A stretch of 8,858 nt of DNA from an uncultured Pseudorhodobacter sp. (GTDB lineage Bacteria; Pseudomonadota; Alphaproteobacteria; Rhodobacterales; Rhodobacteraceae). Both the position numbers and the translations under genes were made by a program. The stretch's first letter is position 1, and every line of letters starts with the position of its first letter. The stretch is taken from assembly GCA_945952425.1 (NCBI GenBank), contig CAMFIX010000104.1, positions 1 to 8,858 on the forward strand. Direction: 5' to 3'. The notes beneath the pieces are model-generated. The model worked only from the letters and a program-made list of their open reading frames with translations, was not told where the DNA came from and did not search any database. Positions 1-6,736 of this stretch are shown here, piece by piece.

Positions 1-1
1 G

Positions 2-397
2 GGGTCGGGCGCCTGGATGAACGACCGGCGGCTGCGGGTCTCGGGGCGCAAGTCGATGGCCGAGGCGATCTTTGCGACCTCGGTGCCTGCGATCTCGAAG
101 CGCACCCTGCCGGGGACCATCGCCGATTTCGCGCGCCTGATGCCGCAGGTGGCGGGGGTGCGCGAATGGGGCGCGGCCTCGCTGGATCTCGCCTATGTCG
201 CGGCGGGGCGCTTTGACGGCTATTGGGAGCGCGAGCTGAAGATCTGGGACATGGCGGCGGGGCTGTTGCTGGTGCGCGAGGCGGGCGGTTTCGTGGAAAG
301 CCTGCGCGAGGGCATGGCGCCCTTCGACCATGGCTCGGTGCTTTGCGGCAATGGCGAGATCTTCGAGAGCTTCGCCAAGGTGATCCGCAACGAATAA
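2..397 (+). CDS. suhB: Inositol monophosphatase family protein (SuhB-like), C-terminal part, 5' truncated by window edge
   Basis: This is a metal-dependent sugar/inositol phosphate phosphatase; bacterial SuhB also acts in rRNA transcription antitermination. The reading frame is open from base 2 and already in mid-gene, giving 131 residues, roughly the C-terminal half of a family member of about 265 aa. The fragment starts with the family segment GAWMNDRRLRVS. It continues with REWGAASLDLAYVAAGRFDG and then the metal-binding WDMAAG motif at fragment residues 82-87, where the Asp is a Mg2+ ligand, followed by LVREAGG. The N-terminal metal-binding motifs lie outside the window. The internal ATG at base 17 is not a credible start, because the conserved GAW lies before it. 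A strong intrinsic terminator follows 4 bp after the TAA stop. The gene converges on ispE. The family assignment is firm. The exact orthology to SuhB rather than another IMPase paralogue is inferred. Confidence 0.9.
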   Translation, partial: GSGAWMNDRRLRVSGRKSMAEAIFATSVPAISKRTLPGTIADFARLMPQVAGVREWGAASLDLAYVAAGRFDGYWERELKIWDMAAGLLLVREAGGFVESLREGMAPFDHGSVLCGNGEIFESFAKVIRNE

Positions 398-401
398 GCG
401 G

Positions 402-433
402 TGCGCGGCCCAAGGAGGCCGCGCAGGATTTTT
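402..433 (+). terminator. Rho-independent terminator of the suhB-like gene
   Basis: A perfect 9-bp stem has arms TGCGCGGCC at 402-410 and GGCCGCGCA at 417-425, with the 6-nt loop CAAGGA. It is followed by GGA and five T's at 429-433, then CTCT. It begins 4 bp after the TAA stop, which is typical for an intrinsic terminator. On the opposite strand no T run follows, so it serves mainly the + strand gene. Confidence 0.85.
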
Positions 434-443
434 CTCTCGCCTC

Positions 444-461
444 TGGGCGCAAGGGCGCCCA
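444..461. other. Small perfect hairpin between the suhB and ispE 3' ends
   Basis: Arms TGGGCGC (444-450) and GCGCCCA (455-461) form a perfect 7-bp stem around AAGG. No T run follows on either strand, so it is not a standard intrinsic terminator. It may help stop or protect the 3' end of the ispE transcript, but this is inference. Such a stem could also arise by chance at this GC content. Confidence 0.35.
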
Positions 462-508
462 ACCGGCTCGGGCGCGGGATACCGCGACGGCAGGCTTGGG
501 CTGTCCTG

Positions 509-625
509 CAGTCGGCGGAGCCACTTTGGGCCGATGAGACCAGCGGGTCAGTCGGCAGGGCCCTGCCCGGCAGTCGGCGGAGCCATGGGCGGGTTTCCAG
601 CGCAAAGCCCTCAGTCGGCAGGGCC
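509..625. repeat. Four-copy short repeat cluster at the ispE 3' end (cluster 1)
   Basis: Four same-orientation copies of MAGTCGGCRGRRCC have their GTCGGC core starting at 511, 551, 573 and 614 (steps of 40, 22 and 41 bp). Copies 1 and 3 share CAGTCGGCGGAGCCA. Copies 2 and 4 share TCAGTCGGCAGGGCC. The cluster therefore reads as two diverged 62-63 bp units of two motifs each. The bases between copies do not resemble each other. Copy 2 continues into the perfect 14-bp palindrome GGCAGGGCCCTGCC (554-567). Copy 4 overlaps the end of ispE and supplies its last codons (Gly-Pro-Ala-Asp-stop, read on the - strand). The same architecture recurs at 6769-6884. I do not recognise the family. Confidence 0.75.
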
Positions 626-1477
626 GCCCCGCAGCCGGGTCGCCGCCACCCAGGACCACGATCCGCGCAGCGCCTCGAAGGCCGCGTTTGCCGTGGCGCG
701 GCTGGAGAACAGCCCGAAACAGGTCGCCCCCGACCCCGACATGCGGGCCAAGAGGCAGCCCTCCTGCCGCGCGAGTGCTGCCAAGACCTCTGTCACCTGC
801 GGGCACAAAGCCTCCGCCGCCGCCTGCAGATCGTTCCGTGTGCCCGCGAGCCAGCCCGCCAGCGCGCCCACATCGGGCAGCGGCGGGATCTCTCCCAGCC
901 CCGGGTTTTCCCGCGACGCCAGCGCCCGGAACACCTGCGGGGTCGAGACCGCGACGCCCGGGTTCACCAGCACGACCCAGGCCTGCGGCAGCGCCACCGG
1001 GGTCAGCCGCTCGCCGATGCCCTCCATCCGACAGCTTTGCCCCGCCAGGCAGACCGGCACATCGGCGCCAAGCGCCAGCACCGCCTCGGGGCCCGGCAGC
1101 GGCAGGTCGTAAAGCTTGGCCATCACCCGCAGGCTCGCCGCCGCATCGGCCGAGCCGCCGCCGATGCCCGAGGCCACCGGCAAATGCTTCTCCAACCCCA
1201 GCCTTGCGCCGCGGCCATAAAGCGCCGCCGCCCGCAGCACCAGGTTGTCGGGCCCCGCCCCCAGCCCTTTGGCCATCGGGCCGGAGAGGTCGAGGCTCAA
1301 AGCCTCGGCCCGCTCTCCCCGCACGATATCCGCCGCGCCGACGAAGGCCACGAGACTGTCCAGCAGGTGATAGCCATCTGCCCGCCGCCCCACGACATGC
1401 AGGCAGAGGTTGATCTTGGCCCGGGCGGTGACGACGACCCCGGCCGCCCCAACCCCAGACCCAACCTCAGCCACCAT
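611..1477 (-). CDS. ispE: 4-diphosphocytidyl-2-C-methyl-D-erythritol kinase
   Basis: IspE is a cytosolic GHMP-family kinase. It phosphorylates the 2-OH of CDP-methylerythritol with ATP, a middle step of the MEP route to IPP and DMAPP. The 288-aa product has the expected family length. Visible marks are the N-terminal AKINLCLHVVGRRADGYH, whose Lys21 matches the catalytic Lys of the family. The ATP-binding glycine-rich motif PVASGIGGGSADAA lies at 100-113, LGADVP with catalytic Asp139 follows, and the C-terminal GHMP motif is MSGSGAT. I chose the ATG at 1477 because a purine-rich GGAAAAGG lies just upstream and the start overlaps the TPR gene's end by 11 bp (ATGGTGGCTGA). An upstream ATG at 1504 would add residues unlike the family. 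It is probably co-transcribed and translationally coupled with the TPR gene. Its last codons lie inside a repeat copy. Confidence 0.95.
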   Translation of the reverse strand: MVAEVGSGVGAAGVVVTARAKINLCLHVVGRRADGYHLLDSLVAFVGAADIVRGERAEALSLDLSGPMAKGLGAGPDNLVLRAAALYGRGARLGLEKHLPVASGIGGGSADAAASLRVMAKLYDLPLPGPEAVLALGADVPVCLAGQSCRMEGIGERLTPVALPQAWVVLVNPGVAVSTPQVFRALASRENPGLGEIPPLPDVGALAGWLAGTRNDLQAAAEALCPQVTEVLAALARQEGCLLARMSGSGATCFGLFSSRATANAAFEALRGSWSWVAATRLRGGPAD

Positions 1478-3164
1478 TGGCCTTTTCCGCCGCCAGGACC
1501 GCATCCAGCCCCTCTTGCAGCTTCTTCTCGATCCGGGCCTTGTCCTTGTCCTCGGGCTTGAACGACAGGGCGCGGTGCCATTGGTACTGCGCCTCCTGCT
1601 TGCGGCCGACCATCCAGTAGACGTCGCCCAGGTGGTCGGTCACGATCGGATCGACCGGCATCAGCAGCGAGGCCTTTTCCTGCGGGGCGACCGCATCGGC
1701 ATAGCGGCCCAGGCGGAAATAGGCCCAGGCCAGGCTGTCGAGGATATAGCCCTGGTCCGGCGCCGCATCCACGGCGCGGCGCAGCATCTCCAGCGCCTGG
1801 TCGAGGTTCTCGCCCCGGTCGACCCAGGAATAGCCCAGCTCGTTCAAAAGCCGCGGCTCGTTGGGGGCAAGCGTCAGGGCGAAGGAAAAGTCCTTTTCCG
1901 CCGAAGCCCAGTCGCCCGTCACCTGCGCACAGCCCCCGCGGCGGTAGTAAAGCGGCCAGTCGCCCGCCCCGGGCTTGGCCACGGTCGCGATGGCATCGCT
2001 GTAAGCCTTGATGGCCTGGTCGCATTTCCGGTCGGAGCGCAGCGCATCGCCCAGTGCGGCCAGCACCGTCCGCTCGCCCGGGTGACGGGCCGAGAGGTCG
2101 GTCAGCAGCGTGACCGCATCGCCCGGCCTGCCCAGCTGCATCGCCGCATTGGCTTGGCCCAGGACCGCCGAAATCGACGCCGGATCGGTGGCGGGCACCT
2201 TGGCGAAGGCCTGGATCGCCAGCTCGTGCTGGCCCATCTGGTCCAGAAGCCGCGCCGCCATCAGCTGCGCCTCGACATGGTCGGGCCGCAAGGCCGTGGC
2301 GATGCGGGCGGAGAGCAGCGGCGAGAGCAGGTCGTTGGGATCGCTGGCAATGGTGGCCCAGGTGAAGAAGGCCTCGGCCAGGCCCTCGCGCGCATCATGG
2401 GCGAGGTCGAAGGGAATGGGCTCGCCCGCGGCGGCGCGGCGGCGCAGGTCCGCAAGCCCCGCATCCAGCACCGCCCCGAACCTTTTGTCGATGAGCGCAG
2501 CCGCCTCGGGACCGCGCTCCAGCTGGCTCAGCACCTCGACCTGGGCCACGATGCCGCGGCGCAGCCCCGAGATGCCCTCGGCCTTGGGATCGGTGAAAAG
2601 CGCCTCGGCCCCTTCGAAGTCACCCGTCTGCGCCAGCGCCAGCGCCTTGTGATAGAGCCCGAGCGGCGCCGAGCCCGGATCGGCGATGACCTTGTCGAAG
2701 GCCACGGCCGCATCCGACATCTTGCCGACGCCGACCTCGGCCCAGGCGGCAATCAGCGTGTCGAGCATCGGGAAAATCTTGCGGCCCTTGTCCTGGGCGG
2801 CCAGGATGCCCTCGAAATCGCCCTTCTGCCCCAGCGCGGCCAGATAGGCGAGGTTGGTGATCTGGCTCTGATGCCCGGCCGCCTCCATCGCCTTGGCATG
2901 GGCGCCCGCGGCATCCAGGTCGCCCATCGCAAGTTCAGCGGCGATGGCGCTTTCCAAAAGGTCGGGATTGCCCGGATCGGCCTGCAGCGCCGCGCCGAAC
3001 CATTGGACGGCGGCCGGGAAGTCGCTTTGCCCCATGGCAGAGCGCGCGGCGAGATAGGCGCCCGCGCCATCGGCGGCGGGGCCGCTGGCCGTGGTGCCCG
3101 CCATCACGGGAAGGGTCAGGACAAGCGCCAAAGCGGTGCCGAGGCAAAGCAGGTGTCGGGGCAT
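1467..3164 (-). CDS. Exported tetratricopeptide-repeat (TPR) protein
   Basis: This is a predicted periplasmic or envelope TPR scaffold protein of 565 aa. Residues 1-22 look like a signal peptide: Arg and His near the start, a hydrophobic Leu/Ala core, then VMA before a likely cleavage site. The mature part is helical and Ala/Leu-rich with many TPR-like pairs, for example around residues 50-75, 165-195 and 320-345. The clearest block is in the C-terminal third, with NELGYSWVDRG, LDSLAWAYFRLGRYADAV and DHLGDVYWMVGRKQEA. No enzymatic domain is visible. The ATG start is supported by AAGGAG 8 bp upstream and by a promoter candidate at 3186-3214. The gene overlaps ispE by 11 bp, so it leads a TPR-ispE operon. 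Its partners are unknown. A link to envelope or isoprenoid metabolism rests on context only. Confidence 0.85.
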   Translation of the reverse strand: MPRHLLCLGTALALVLTLPVMAGTTASGPAADGAGAYLAARSAMGQSDFPAAVQWFGAALQADPGNPDLLESAIAAELAMGDLDAAGAHAKAMEAAGHQSQITNLAYLAALGQKGDFEGILAAQDKGRKIFPMLDTLIAAWAEVGVGKMSDAAVAFDKVIADPGSAPLGLYHKALALAQTGDFEGAEALFTDPKAEGISGLRRGIVAQVEVLSQLERGPEAAALIDKRFGAVLDAGLADLRRRAAAGEPIPFDLAHDAREGLAEAFFTWATIASDPNDLLSPLLSARIATALRPDHVEAQLMAARLLDQMGQHELAIQAFAKVPATDPASISAVLGQANAAMQLGRPGDAVTLLTDLSARHPGERTVLAALGDALRSDRKCDQAIKAYSDAIATVAKPGAGDWPLYYRRGGCAQVTGDWASAEKDFSFALTLAPNEPRLLNELGYSWVDRGENLDQALEMLRRAVDAAPDQGYILDSLAWAYFRLGRYADAVAPQEKASLLMPVDPIVTDHLGDVYWMVGRKQEAQYQWHRALSFKPEDKDKARIEKKLQEGLDAVLAAEKANGG

Positions 3165-3185
3165 CGGGGTCTCCTTGATGCGCCA

Positions 3186-3214
3186 AGGCTAGAGGGCGGC
3201 GGCGGCGGTTGCAA
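3186..3214 (-). promoter_or_regulatory. Candidate sigma-70 promoter for the TPR-ispE operon
   Basis: Read on the - strand, TTGCAA (3214-3209) is followed by a 17-bp spacer made largely of CCG triplets and then TAGCCT (3191-3186). The predicted start of transcription is near 3179, which leaves a very short leader carrying the AAGGAG ribosome site of the TPR gene. The -10 box matches only the key T, A and T positions. It sits directly after the ETF-QO terminator, as expected for a new transcription unit. Confidence 0.45.
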
Positions 3215-3242
3215 GGAAAGGCCCGGGGGCAGGCCCCGGGCC
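3211..3242 (-). terminator. Terminator hairpin downstream of the ETF-QO gene
   Basis: A perfect 9-bp GC stem has arms GGCCCGGGG (3242-3234 on the - strand) and CCCCGGGCC (3228-3220), with the loop CCTGC. On the - strand it is followed by TTTCCTT, a broken T run. It lies about 40 bp after the ETF-QO stop and just before the TPR promoter, which supports termination of ETF-QO transcripts. On the + strand no T run follows. Confidence 0.65.
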
Positions 3243-3281
3243 AGCGGAATTGCCCGCGCAAATTCAGGTGATCGGCGCGCC

Positions 3282-4931
3282 TTACATATTGGGGTAATTC
3301 GGCCCGCCGCCGCCCTGGGGCGTGGTCCAGGTGATGTTCTGCGACGGGTCTTTGATGTCGCAGGTCTTGCAGTGGACGCAGTTCTGGAAGTTGATCTGGA
3401 AGCGCGGCTCGCGGCCCTCTTCGCGCACCACCTCGTAAACCCCCGCCGGGCAATAGCGCTGCGCCGGCTCGTCATATTCGGGCAGGTTGACCCGGATCGG
3501 GATCGAGGCATCCTTCAGCTTCAGATGGGCGGGCTGGTCGGCATCGTGGTTGGTGGCCGAGAAGGAGATATTGGTCAGCCGGTCGAAGGACAGGACGCCA
3601 TCGGGCTTGGGGTAGTCGATGGGCTGGAACTTCGCCGCCTTGCCGGTGGCAGCCGCATCGGTCTTGCCATGTTTCAGCGTGCCGAAGATCGTCAGGCCGA
3701 AGGTGTTCGCCCACATATCGGCCCCGCCGCCGAAAAGGCTGGCGATCAGGCCGTAACGGCTCCACAGCGGTTTGACGTTGCGGACCTTCTTCAGGTCGCG
3801 GCCGATGGCGCCATTGCGGACCTCGGTTTCGTAATCGCTAAGTTCATCGCCCCGCCGCCCGGCCTTGATCGCGGCGTGGGCGGCCTCGGCCGCGGCCTTG
3901 CCCGAGAGCATGGCGTTGTGATTGCCCTTGATCCGCGGCACGTTGACCAGCCCCGCGGTGCAGCCCAGAAGCGCCACGCCCGGCGCGACCATCTTGGGGA
4001 TGGACTGCCAGCCGCCCTCGCTGATCGCGCGGGCCCCATAGGCGATGCGCTTGCCGCCCTTCAGGAGGTCCGCCACCATCGGATGATGCTTGAAACGCTG
4101 GAATTCCATATAGGGGTAAAGATGGGGGTTCTCATAATTCAGGTGAACCACGAAGCCCACGTAAACCTGGTTGTTTTCCAGGTGATAGATGAAGCTGCCG
4201 CCGCCTGCGTTCGAGCCCAGCGGCCAGCCCATCGTATGGGTGACGCGGCCCTCGTGATGCTTGGCGGGGTCGATCTGCCAGATCTCCTTCATCCCCAGGC
4301 CGAATTTCTGCGGGGACTTGCCGGCGGAGAGGTCATACTTGGCGATGACCTCCTTCGCGAGGCTGCCGCGCACCCCTTCGGAGAGGAAGACATATTTGCC
4401 CGCCAGCACCATGCCGGGCTCGTAAGACGGCCCCGGCGTGCCGTCGGCCTGCTTGCCGAACTCGCCCGCCACCACGCCGCGCACCTCTCCCGACGGCCCG
4501 AAGACCAGCTCGGAACAGGACATGCCCGGGAAAATCTCGACGCCCAGCCCCTCGGCCACCTGCGCCATCCAGCGGCAGACATTGGCCATCGAGACGATGT
4601 AATTGCCGTGGTTGTTCATCAGGGGCGGCATCGGGAAATTCGGGATGCGCATCTGGCCGGCCGGTCCGAGGATATAGAAGTTGTCCTCCTTGACCTCGGT
4701 CTTGATCGGCGCGCCCATGCTCCGCCAGTCGGGCAGCAAAGCGTCCAGTCCCGAAGGGTCCAGCACCGCGCCCGACAGGATATGCGCGCCGACCTCCGAC
4801 CCCTTCTCCAGCACGACGACCGACAGATCGGGGTCCAGCTGCTTCAGCCGGATCGCCGCCGAAAGGCCCGAAGGCCCGGCACCGACGATGACCACGTCAT
4901 ATTCCATCTCTTCACGAACGATCTCGGTCAT
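3282..4931 (-). CDS. etfQO: Electron transfer flavoprotein-ubiquinone oxidoreductase (ETF-QO)
   Basis: ETF-QO passes electrons from reduced ETF, fed by acyl-CoA and other dehydrogenases, to ubiquinone at the inner membrane. It holds one FAD and one 4Fe-4S cluster. The 549-aa product shows the N-terminal FAD Rossmann motif VVIVGAGPSG (GAGPSG at 17-22). A mid-protein FAD/quinone-domain segment contains APGVALLGCTAG and IKGNHNAMLSG. The C-terminal ferredoxin-like part has four cluster cysteines, Cys494 in RYCPAGVYE and Cys518, Cys521 and Cys524 in NCVHCKTCDIKDP. Spacing and overall length match the family. The ATG at 4931 is preferred over an in-frame ATG at 4967, because AAGGAGG lies 7 bp before it and the protein then starts a few residues before the FAD strand. 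It is probably monocistronic, with a terminator after it. A - strand TAGAAT at 5035-5030 could be its -10 box, but no good -35 was found. Confidence 0.96.
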   Translation of the reverse strand: MTEIVREEMEYDVVIVGAGPSGLSAAIRLKQLDPDLSVVVLEKGSEVGAHILSGAVLDPSGLDALLPDWRSMGAPIKTEVKEDNFYILGPAGQMRIPNFPMPPLMNNHGNYIVSMANVCRWMAQVAEGLGVEIFPGMSCSELVFGPSGEVRGVVAGEFGKQADGTPGPSYEPGMVLAGKYVFLSEGVRGSLAKEVIAKYDLSAGKSPQKFGLGMKEIWQIDPAKHHEGRVTHTMGWPLGSNAGGGSFIYHLENNQVYVGFVVHLNYENPHLYPYMEFQRFKHHPMVADLLKGGKRIAYGARAISEGGWQSIPKMVAPGVALLGCTAGLVNVPRIKGNHNAMLSGKAAAEAAHAAIKAGRRGDELSDYETEVRNGAIGRDLKKVRNVKPLWSRYGLIASLFGGGADMWANTFGLTIFGTLKHGKTDAAATGKAAKFQPIDYPKPDGVLSFDRLTNISFSATNHDADQPAHLKLKDASIPIRVNLPEYDEPAQRYCPAGVYEVVREEGREPRFQINFQNCVHCKTCDIKDPSQNITWTTPQGGGGPNYPNM

Positions 4932-5011
4932 GCCGGCCCTCCTTGTTTTGCTGCTTCCTTGCCGCAACCGCGCCCCGGGGTCAACATCGGCGCCCCGGAA
5001 ACACCCTCTCT

Positions 5012-5106
5012 TTGCAGGCCCGGCGCAAGATTCTATCGCAGGCCCGACCCCGATCCGCCTATTCGCGCCCTTCCCCCTTGCAATCCCGGGCCAGTCGCGC
5101 TTTCTA
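5012..5106 (+). promoter_or_regulatory. Weak promoter candidates for greA
   Basis: Two weak sigma-70-like pairs are visible in the ETF-QO/greA divergent region. The first is TTGCAG (5012-5017), a 16-bp spacer, then TATCGC (5034-5039). The second is TTGCAA (5078-5083), a 17-bp spacer, then TTTCTA (5101-5106). The second shares its -35 sequence with the TPR promoter and would start transcription just before the leader hairpin, giving a leader of about 70 nt. Its -10 box is poor. Neither is convincing alone. Apart from these and the hairpin, the 250-bp intergenic region shows nothing else I can support. Confidence 0.25.
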
Positions 5107-5118
5107 GGGGCCGAACGC

Positions 5119-5157
5119 CAAGGTCATGGCCCGCCAAGGGCCGTGGCCTTGTTCTTT
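5119..5157 (+). promoter_or_regulatory. Attenuator-like terminator hairpin in the greA leader
   Basis: Arms CAAGGTCATGGCCC (5119-5132) and GGGCCGTGGCCTTG (5138-5151) pair over 14 positions in RNA, 12 Watson-Crick and two G-U, around the loop GCCAA. TTCTTT follows at 5152-5157. No + strand gene ends here, since ETF-QO runs away leftward, so the terminator-shaped structure lies within the greA 5' leader, 24 bp before the ATG. In E. coli, termination in the greA leader yields the short GraL RNAs. A similar arrangement is plausible here, but that is inference by analogy. On the - strand no T run follows the stem. Confidence 0.6.
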
Positions 5158-5181
5158 GCTGAAGCGGCCCGAGAGACGACC

Positions 5182-5652
5182 ATGGAAAAGATCCCGATGA
5201 CGCGCGGCGGTTTCGACGCGCTGGACGACGAGCTGAAGACCCTGAAGACGGCAGAGCGCCCCGCGGTGATCCGTGCCATCGCCGAGGCGCGCGAACATGG
5301 CGACCTGTCGGAAAACGCCGAATATCATGCCGCCCGCGAACGCCAGAGCTTCGTCGAGGGCCGCATCAAGGAGCTGGAATCGATCCTCGGCCGTGCCGAG
5401 GTGATCGACCCGGCCAAGATGTCGGGCACGGTGAAATTCGGCGCCACGGTGACTTTGGCCGACGAGGATTCGGGCGAGGAAAAGACCTATCAGATCGTGG
5501 GCGAGGTCGAGGCCGACCTGGAACGCGGGCTTCTGAACATGCGCTCGCCGCTCGCGCGCGCGCTGATCGGCAAGGACGAGGGCGATTCGGTCGAGGTCAA
5601 GACGCCGGGCGGCCAGAAGAGCTATGAAGTGCTGAGCATCCGTTACATCTGA
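5182..5652 (+). CDS. greA: Transcription elongation factor GreA
   Basis: GreA enters the RNA polymerase secondary channel and stimulates cleavage of backtracked transcripts. The 156-aa product matches the usual length. The N-terminal coiled coil (about 1-75) carries the tip segment EHGDLSENAEYHAARERQ. Its acidic residues Asp41 and Glu44 occupy the positions of the catalytic tip residues of E. coli GreA. The C-terminal FKBP-like domain contains VKFGATVTLAD, YQIVGEVEAD, SPLARALIGK and KTPGG. The ATG at 5182 gives the canonical N-terminus MEKIPMT with a GAGAG stretch before it. Upstream in-frame codons would add non-family residues. A strong leader hairpin precedes it. A membrane-protein gene follows after 13 bp and is probably co-transcribed. 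Confidence 0.97.
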   Translation: MEKIPMTRGGFDALDDELKTLKTAERPAVIRAIAEAREHGDLSENAEYHAARERQSFVEGRIKELESILGRAEVIDPAKMSGTVKFGATVTLADEDSGEEKTYQIVGEVEADLERGLLNMRSPLARALIGKDEGDSVEVKTPGGQKSYEVLSIRYI

Positions 5653-5665
5653 CGGGGTGGCGGCC

Positions 5666-6637
5666 ATGGCCGAGACGATGCACGACGAAGCCGACGGCCG
5701 GCCGAGCCTGGGTGGCGCGCAGCGGCCCGGGGCGGTCTTGACCGCGCCCCTGCCCGCGACGCCCCTGCCCCTGGCGCCCCCGCCGGTGACGCGCAGCTCT
5801 TACCTCGTCGCGCTGGCGCTGTCGGTGGCCTGGATCGCCCTCGGCGTCTTCGTCTGGTACGGCACCGCGCCGCAAGGCCTGGTGGAGCGCGCCCTGGCCG
5901 TGGTCAGCGTGGTCCTGCCGGTGGGGATGATCTGGGTGCTGGCGATCTCGCTGGACCAGCTGCGCCTCTTGCGGGCCGAGCGGGAAAGGCTGCAGATGGT
6001 GATGGACCAGATGCGCCTGCAGGCCGCGAACCCGCCTGCGCCGCCGCGCCCCGCGCCGGTGGACGAGGGCCCGCGCCCCACTTTCGCCAGCCGCCGCGAT
6101 GCGCCCCCGCCCAAGGTGGAAGAGCAGCCGACCCTCGCGCTCGGCCCCGAAGACGCGCCGGGCGAGCCGCTGGAGATGGAGGATTTCCTCCGCGCCGTGC
6201 ATTTCCCCGACACCCAGGACGACACCCGCGCCTTTGCCGCGCTGAAACTGGCCCTGGCCGATCACCTGACCTCCAAGCTGATCCAGGCGGCGCAGGATGT
6301 GCTGAACCTTTTGGCCGAGGACGGGATCTACATGGACGACCTGGCGCCCGACCGCGCCAAGCCGGAGCTGTGGCGCAAATTCGCCGCCGGAGAGCGCGGC
6401 CGGACGATTGCGGCGCTTGGCGGGGTGCGGGACCGCTCCTGCCTGGCGCTGACCGCCGCCCGGATGCGCGAGGACGAAATCTTCCGCGACGTCGCCCACC
6501 ACTTCCTGCGCAGCTTCGACAAGGCCTTCGTCGCAATGGAGCCCCGCGCGACCGACGCCCAGCTGTCGGCGCTTTCGGACACGCGGACCGCGCGGGCCTT
6601 CATGCTCTTCGGTCGGGTGACGGGGACGTTCGACTGA
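5666..6637 (+). CDS. Membrane protein of unknown function, greA operon partner
   Basis: I do not recognise this 323-aa protein. A Pro/Ala-rich N-terminus (about 1-43) leads into two hydrophobic helices at about 45-66 and 74-95, forming a hairpin in the membrane. A charged heptad-like helix follows (about 96-119, SLDQLRLLRAERERLQMVMDQM), probably a coiled coil. A Pro-rich linker covers about 121-170. The C-terminal domain of about 150 residues is predicted to be soluble and helical (LADHLTSKLIQAAQDVLNLLAEDG, DEIFRDVAHHFLRSFDKAF). No catalytic motif is seen. The ATG at 5666 is preferred over a GTG at 5657 because GGGGTGG lies 5 bp before it. The 13-bp gap to greA implies a shared transcript. 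A 5-bp stem spans the stop codon (6627-6640), too weak to call a terminator. Real coding is supported by codon bias and structured composition, while the function is open. Confidence 0.85.
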   Translation: MAETMHDEADGRPSLGGAQRPGAVLTAPLPATPLPLAPPPVTRSSYLVALALSVAWIALGVFVWYGTAPQGLVERALAVVSVVLPVGMIWVLAISLDQLRLLRAERERLQMVMDQMRLQAANPPAPPRPAPVDEGPRPTFASRRDAPPPKVEEQPTLALGPEDAPGEPLEMEDFLRAVHFPDTQDDTRAFAALKLALADHLTSKLIQAAQDVLNLLAEDGIYMDDLAPDRAKPELWRKFAAGERGRTIAALGGVRDRSCLALTAARMREDEIFRDVAHHFLRSFDKAFVAMEPRATDAQLSALSDTRTARAFMLFGRVTGTFD

Positions 6638-6736
6638 ACGAGGCGAAGCGTAGGCTTCTATGGCTGAGCGCTCGAACCGATCCGAACCACCAGGCAGATT
6701 GCCCCCCGCCGCTCTCGAAATCGGCCCGGAACCGTA

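Noticed and set aside
509..625. Possible CRISPR array
   Set aside because: The repeats are only about 14 bp and inexact, spacers alternate between about 9 and 27 bp, and no cas gene is present.
401..1561. Open frames on the + strand through the repeat region and antisense to ispE
   Set aside because: They are out-of-frame shadows of ispE and intergenic sequence, Arg/Pro-rich, with no family resemblance. The apparent SD sequence at 412-418 is in the suhB terminator loop and stem.
3195..3208. GGC triplet run upstream of the TPR gene as a microsatellite
   Set aside because: It is only about four triplets, in a GC-rich background, and is better explained as the spacer of the candidate promoter.
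4956..4984. TTGACC on the - strand as a -35 box for ETF-QO
   Set aside because: At 16-18 bp spacing only CAAGGA-like sequence is found, with no acceptable -10 box.
1410..5162. A 1250-codon open frame on the + strand, antisense to ispE, the TPR gene and ETF-QO
   Set aside because: It is the antisense shadow of three well-supported genes in GC-rich DNA. Its translation is Arg/Gly/Leu/His-rich with no domain, and it has no convincing start. Strong GC3 bias removes stops from this frame.
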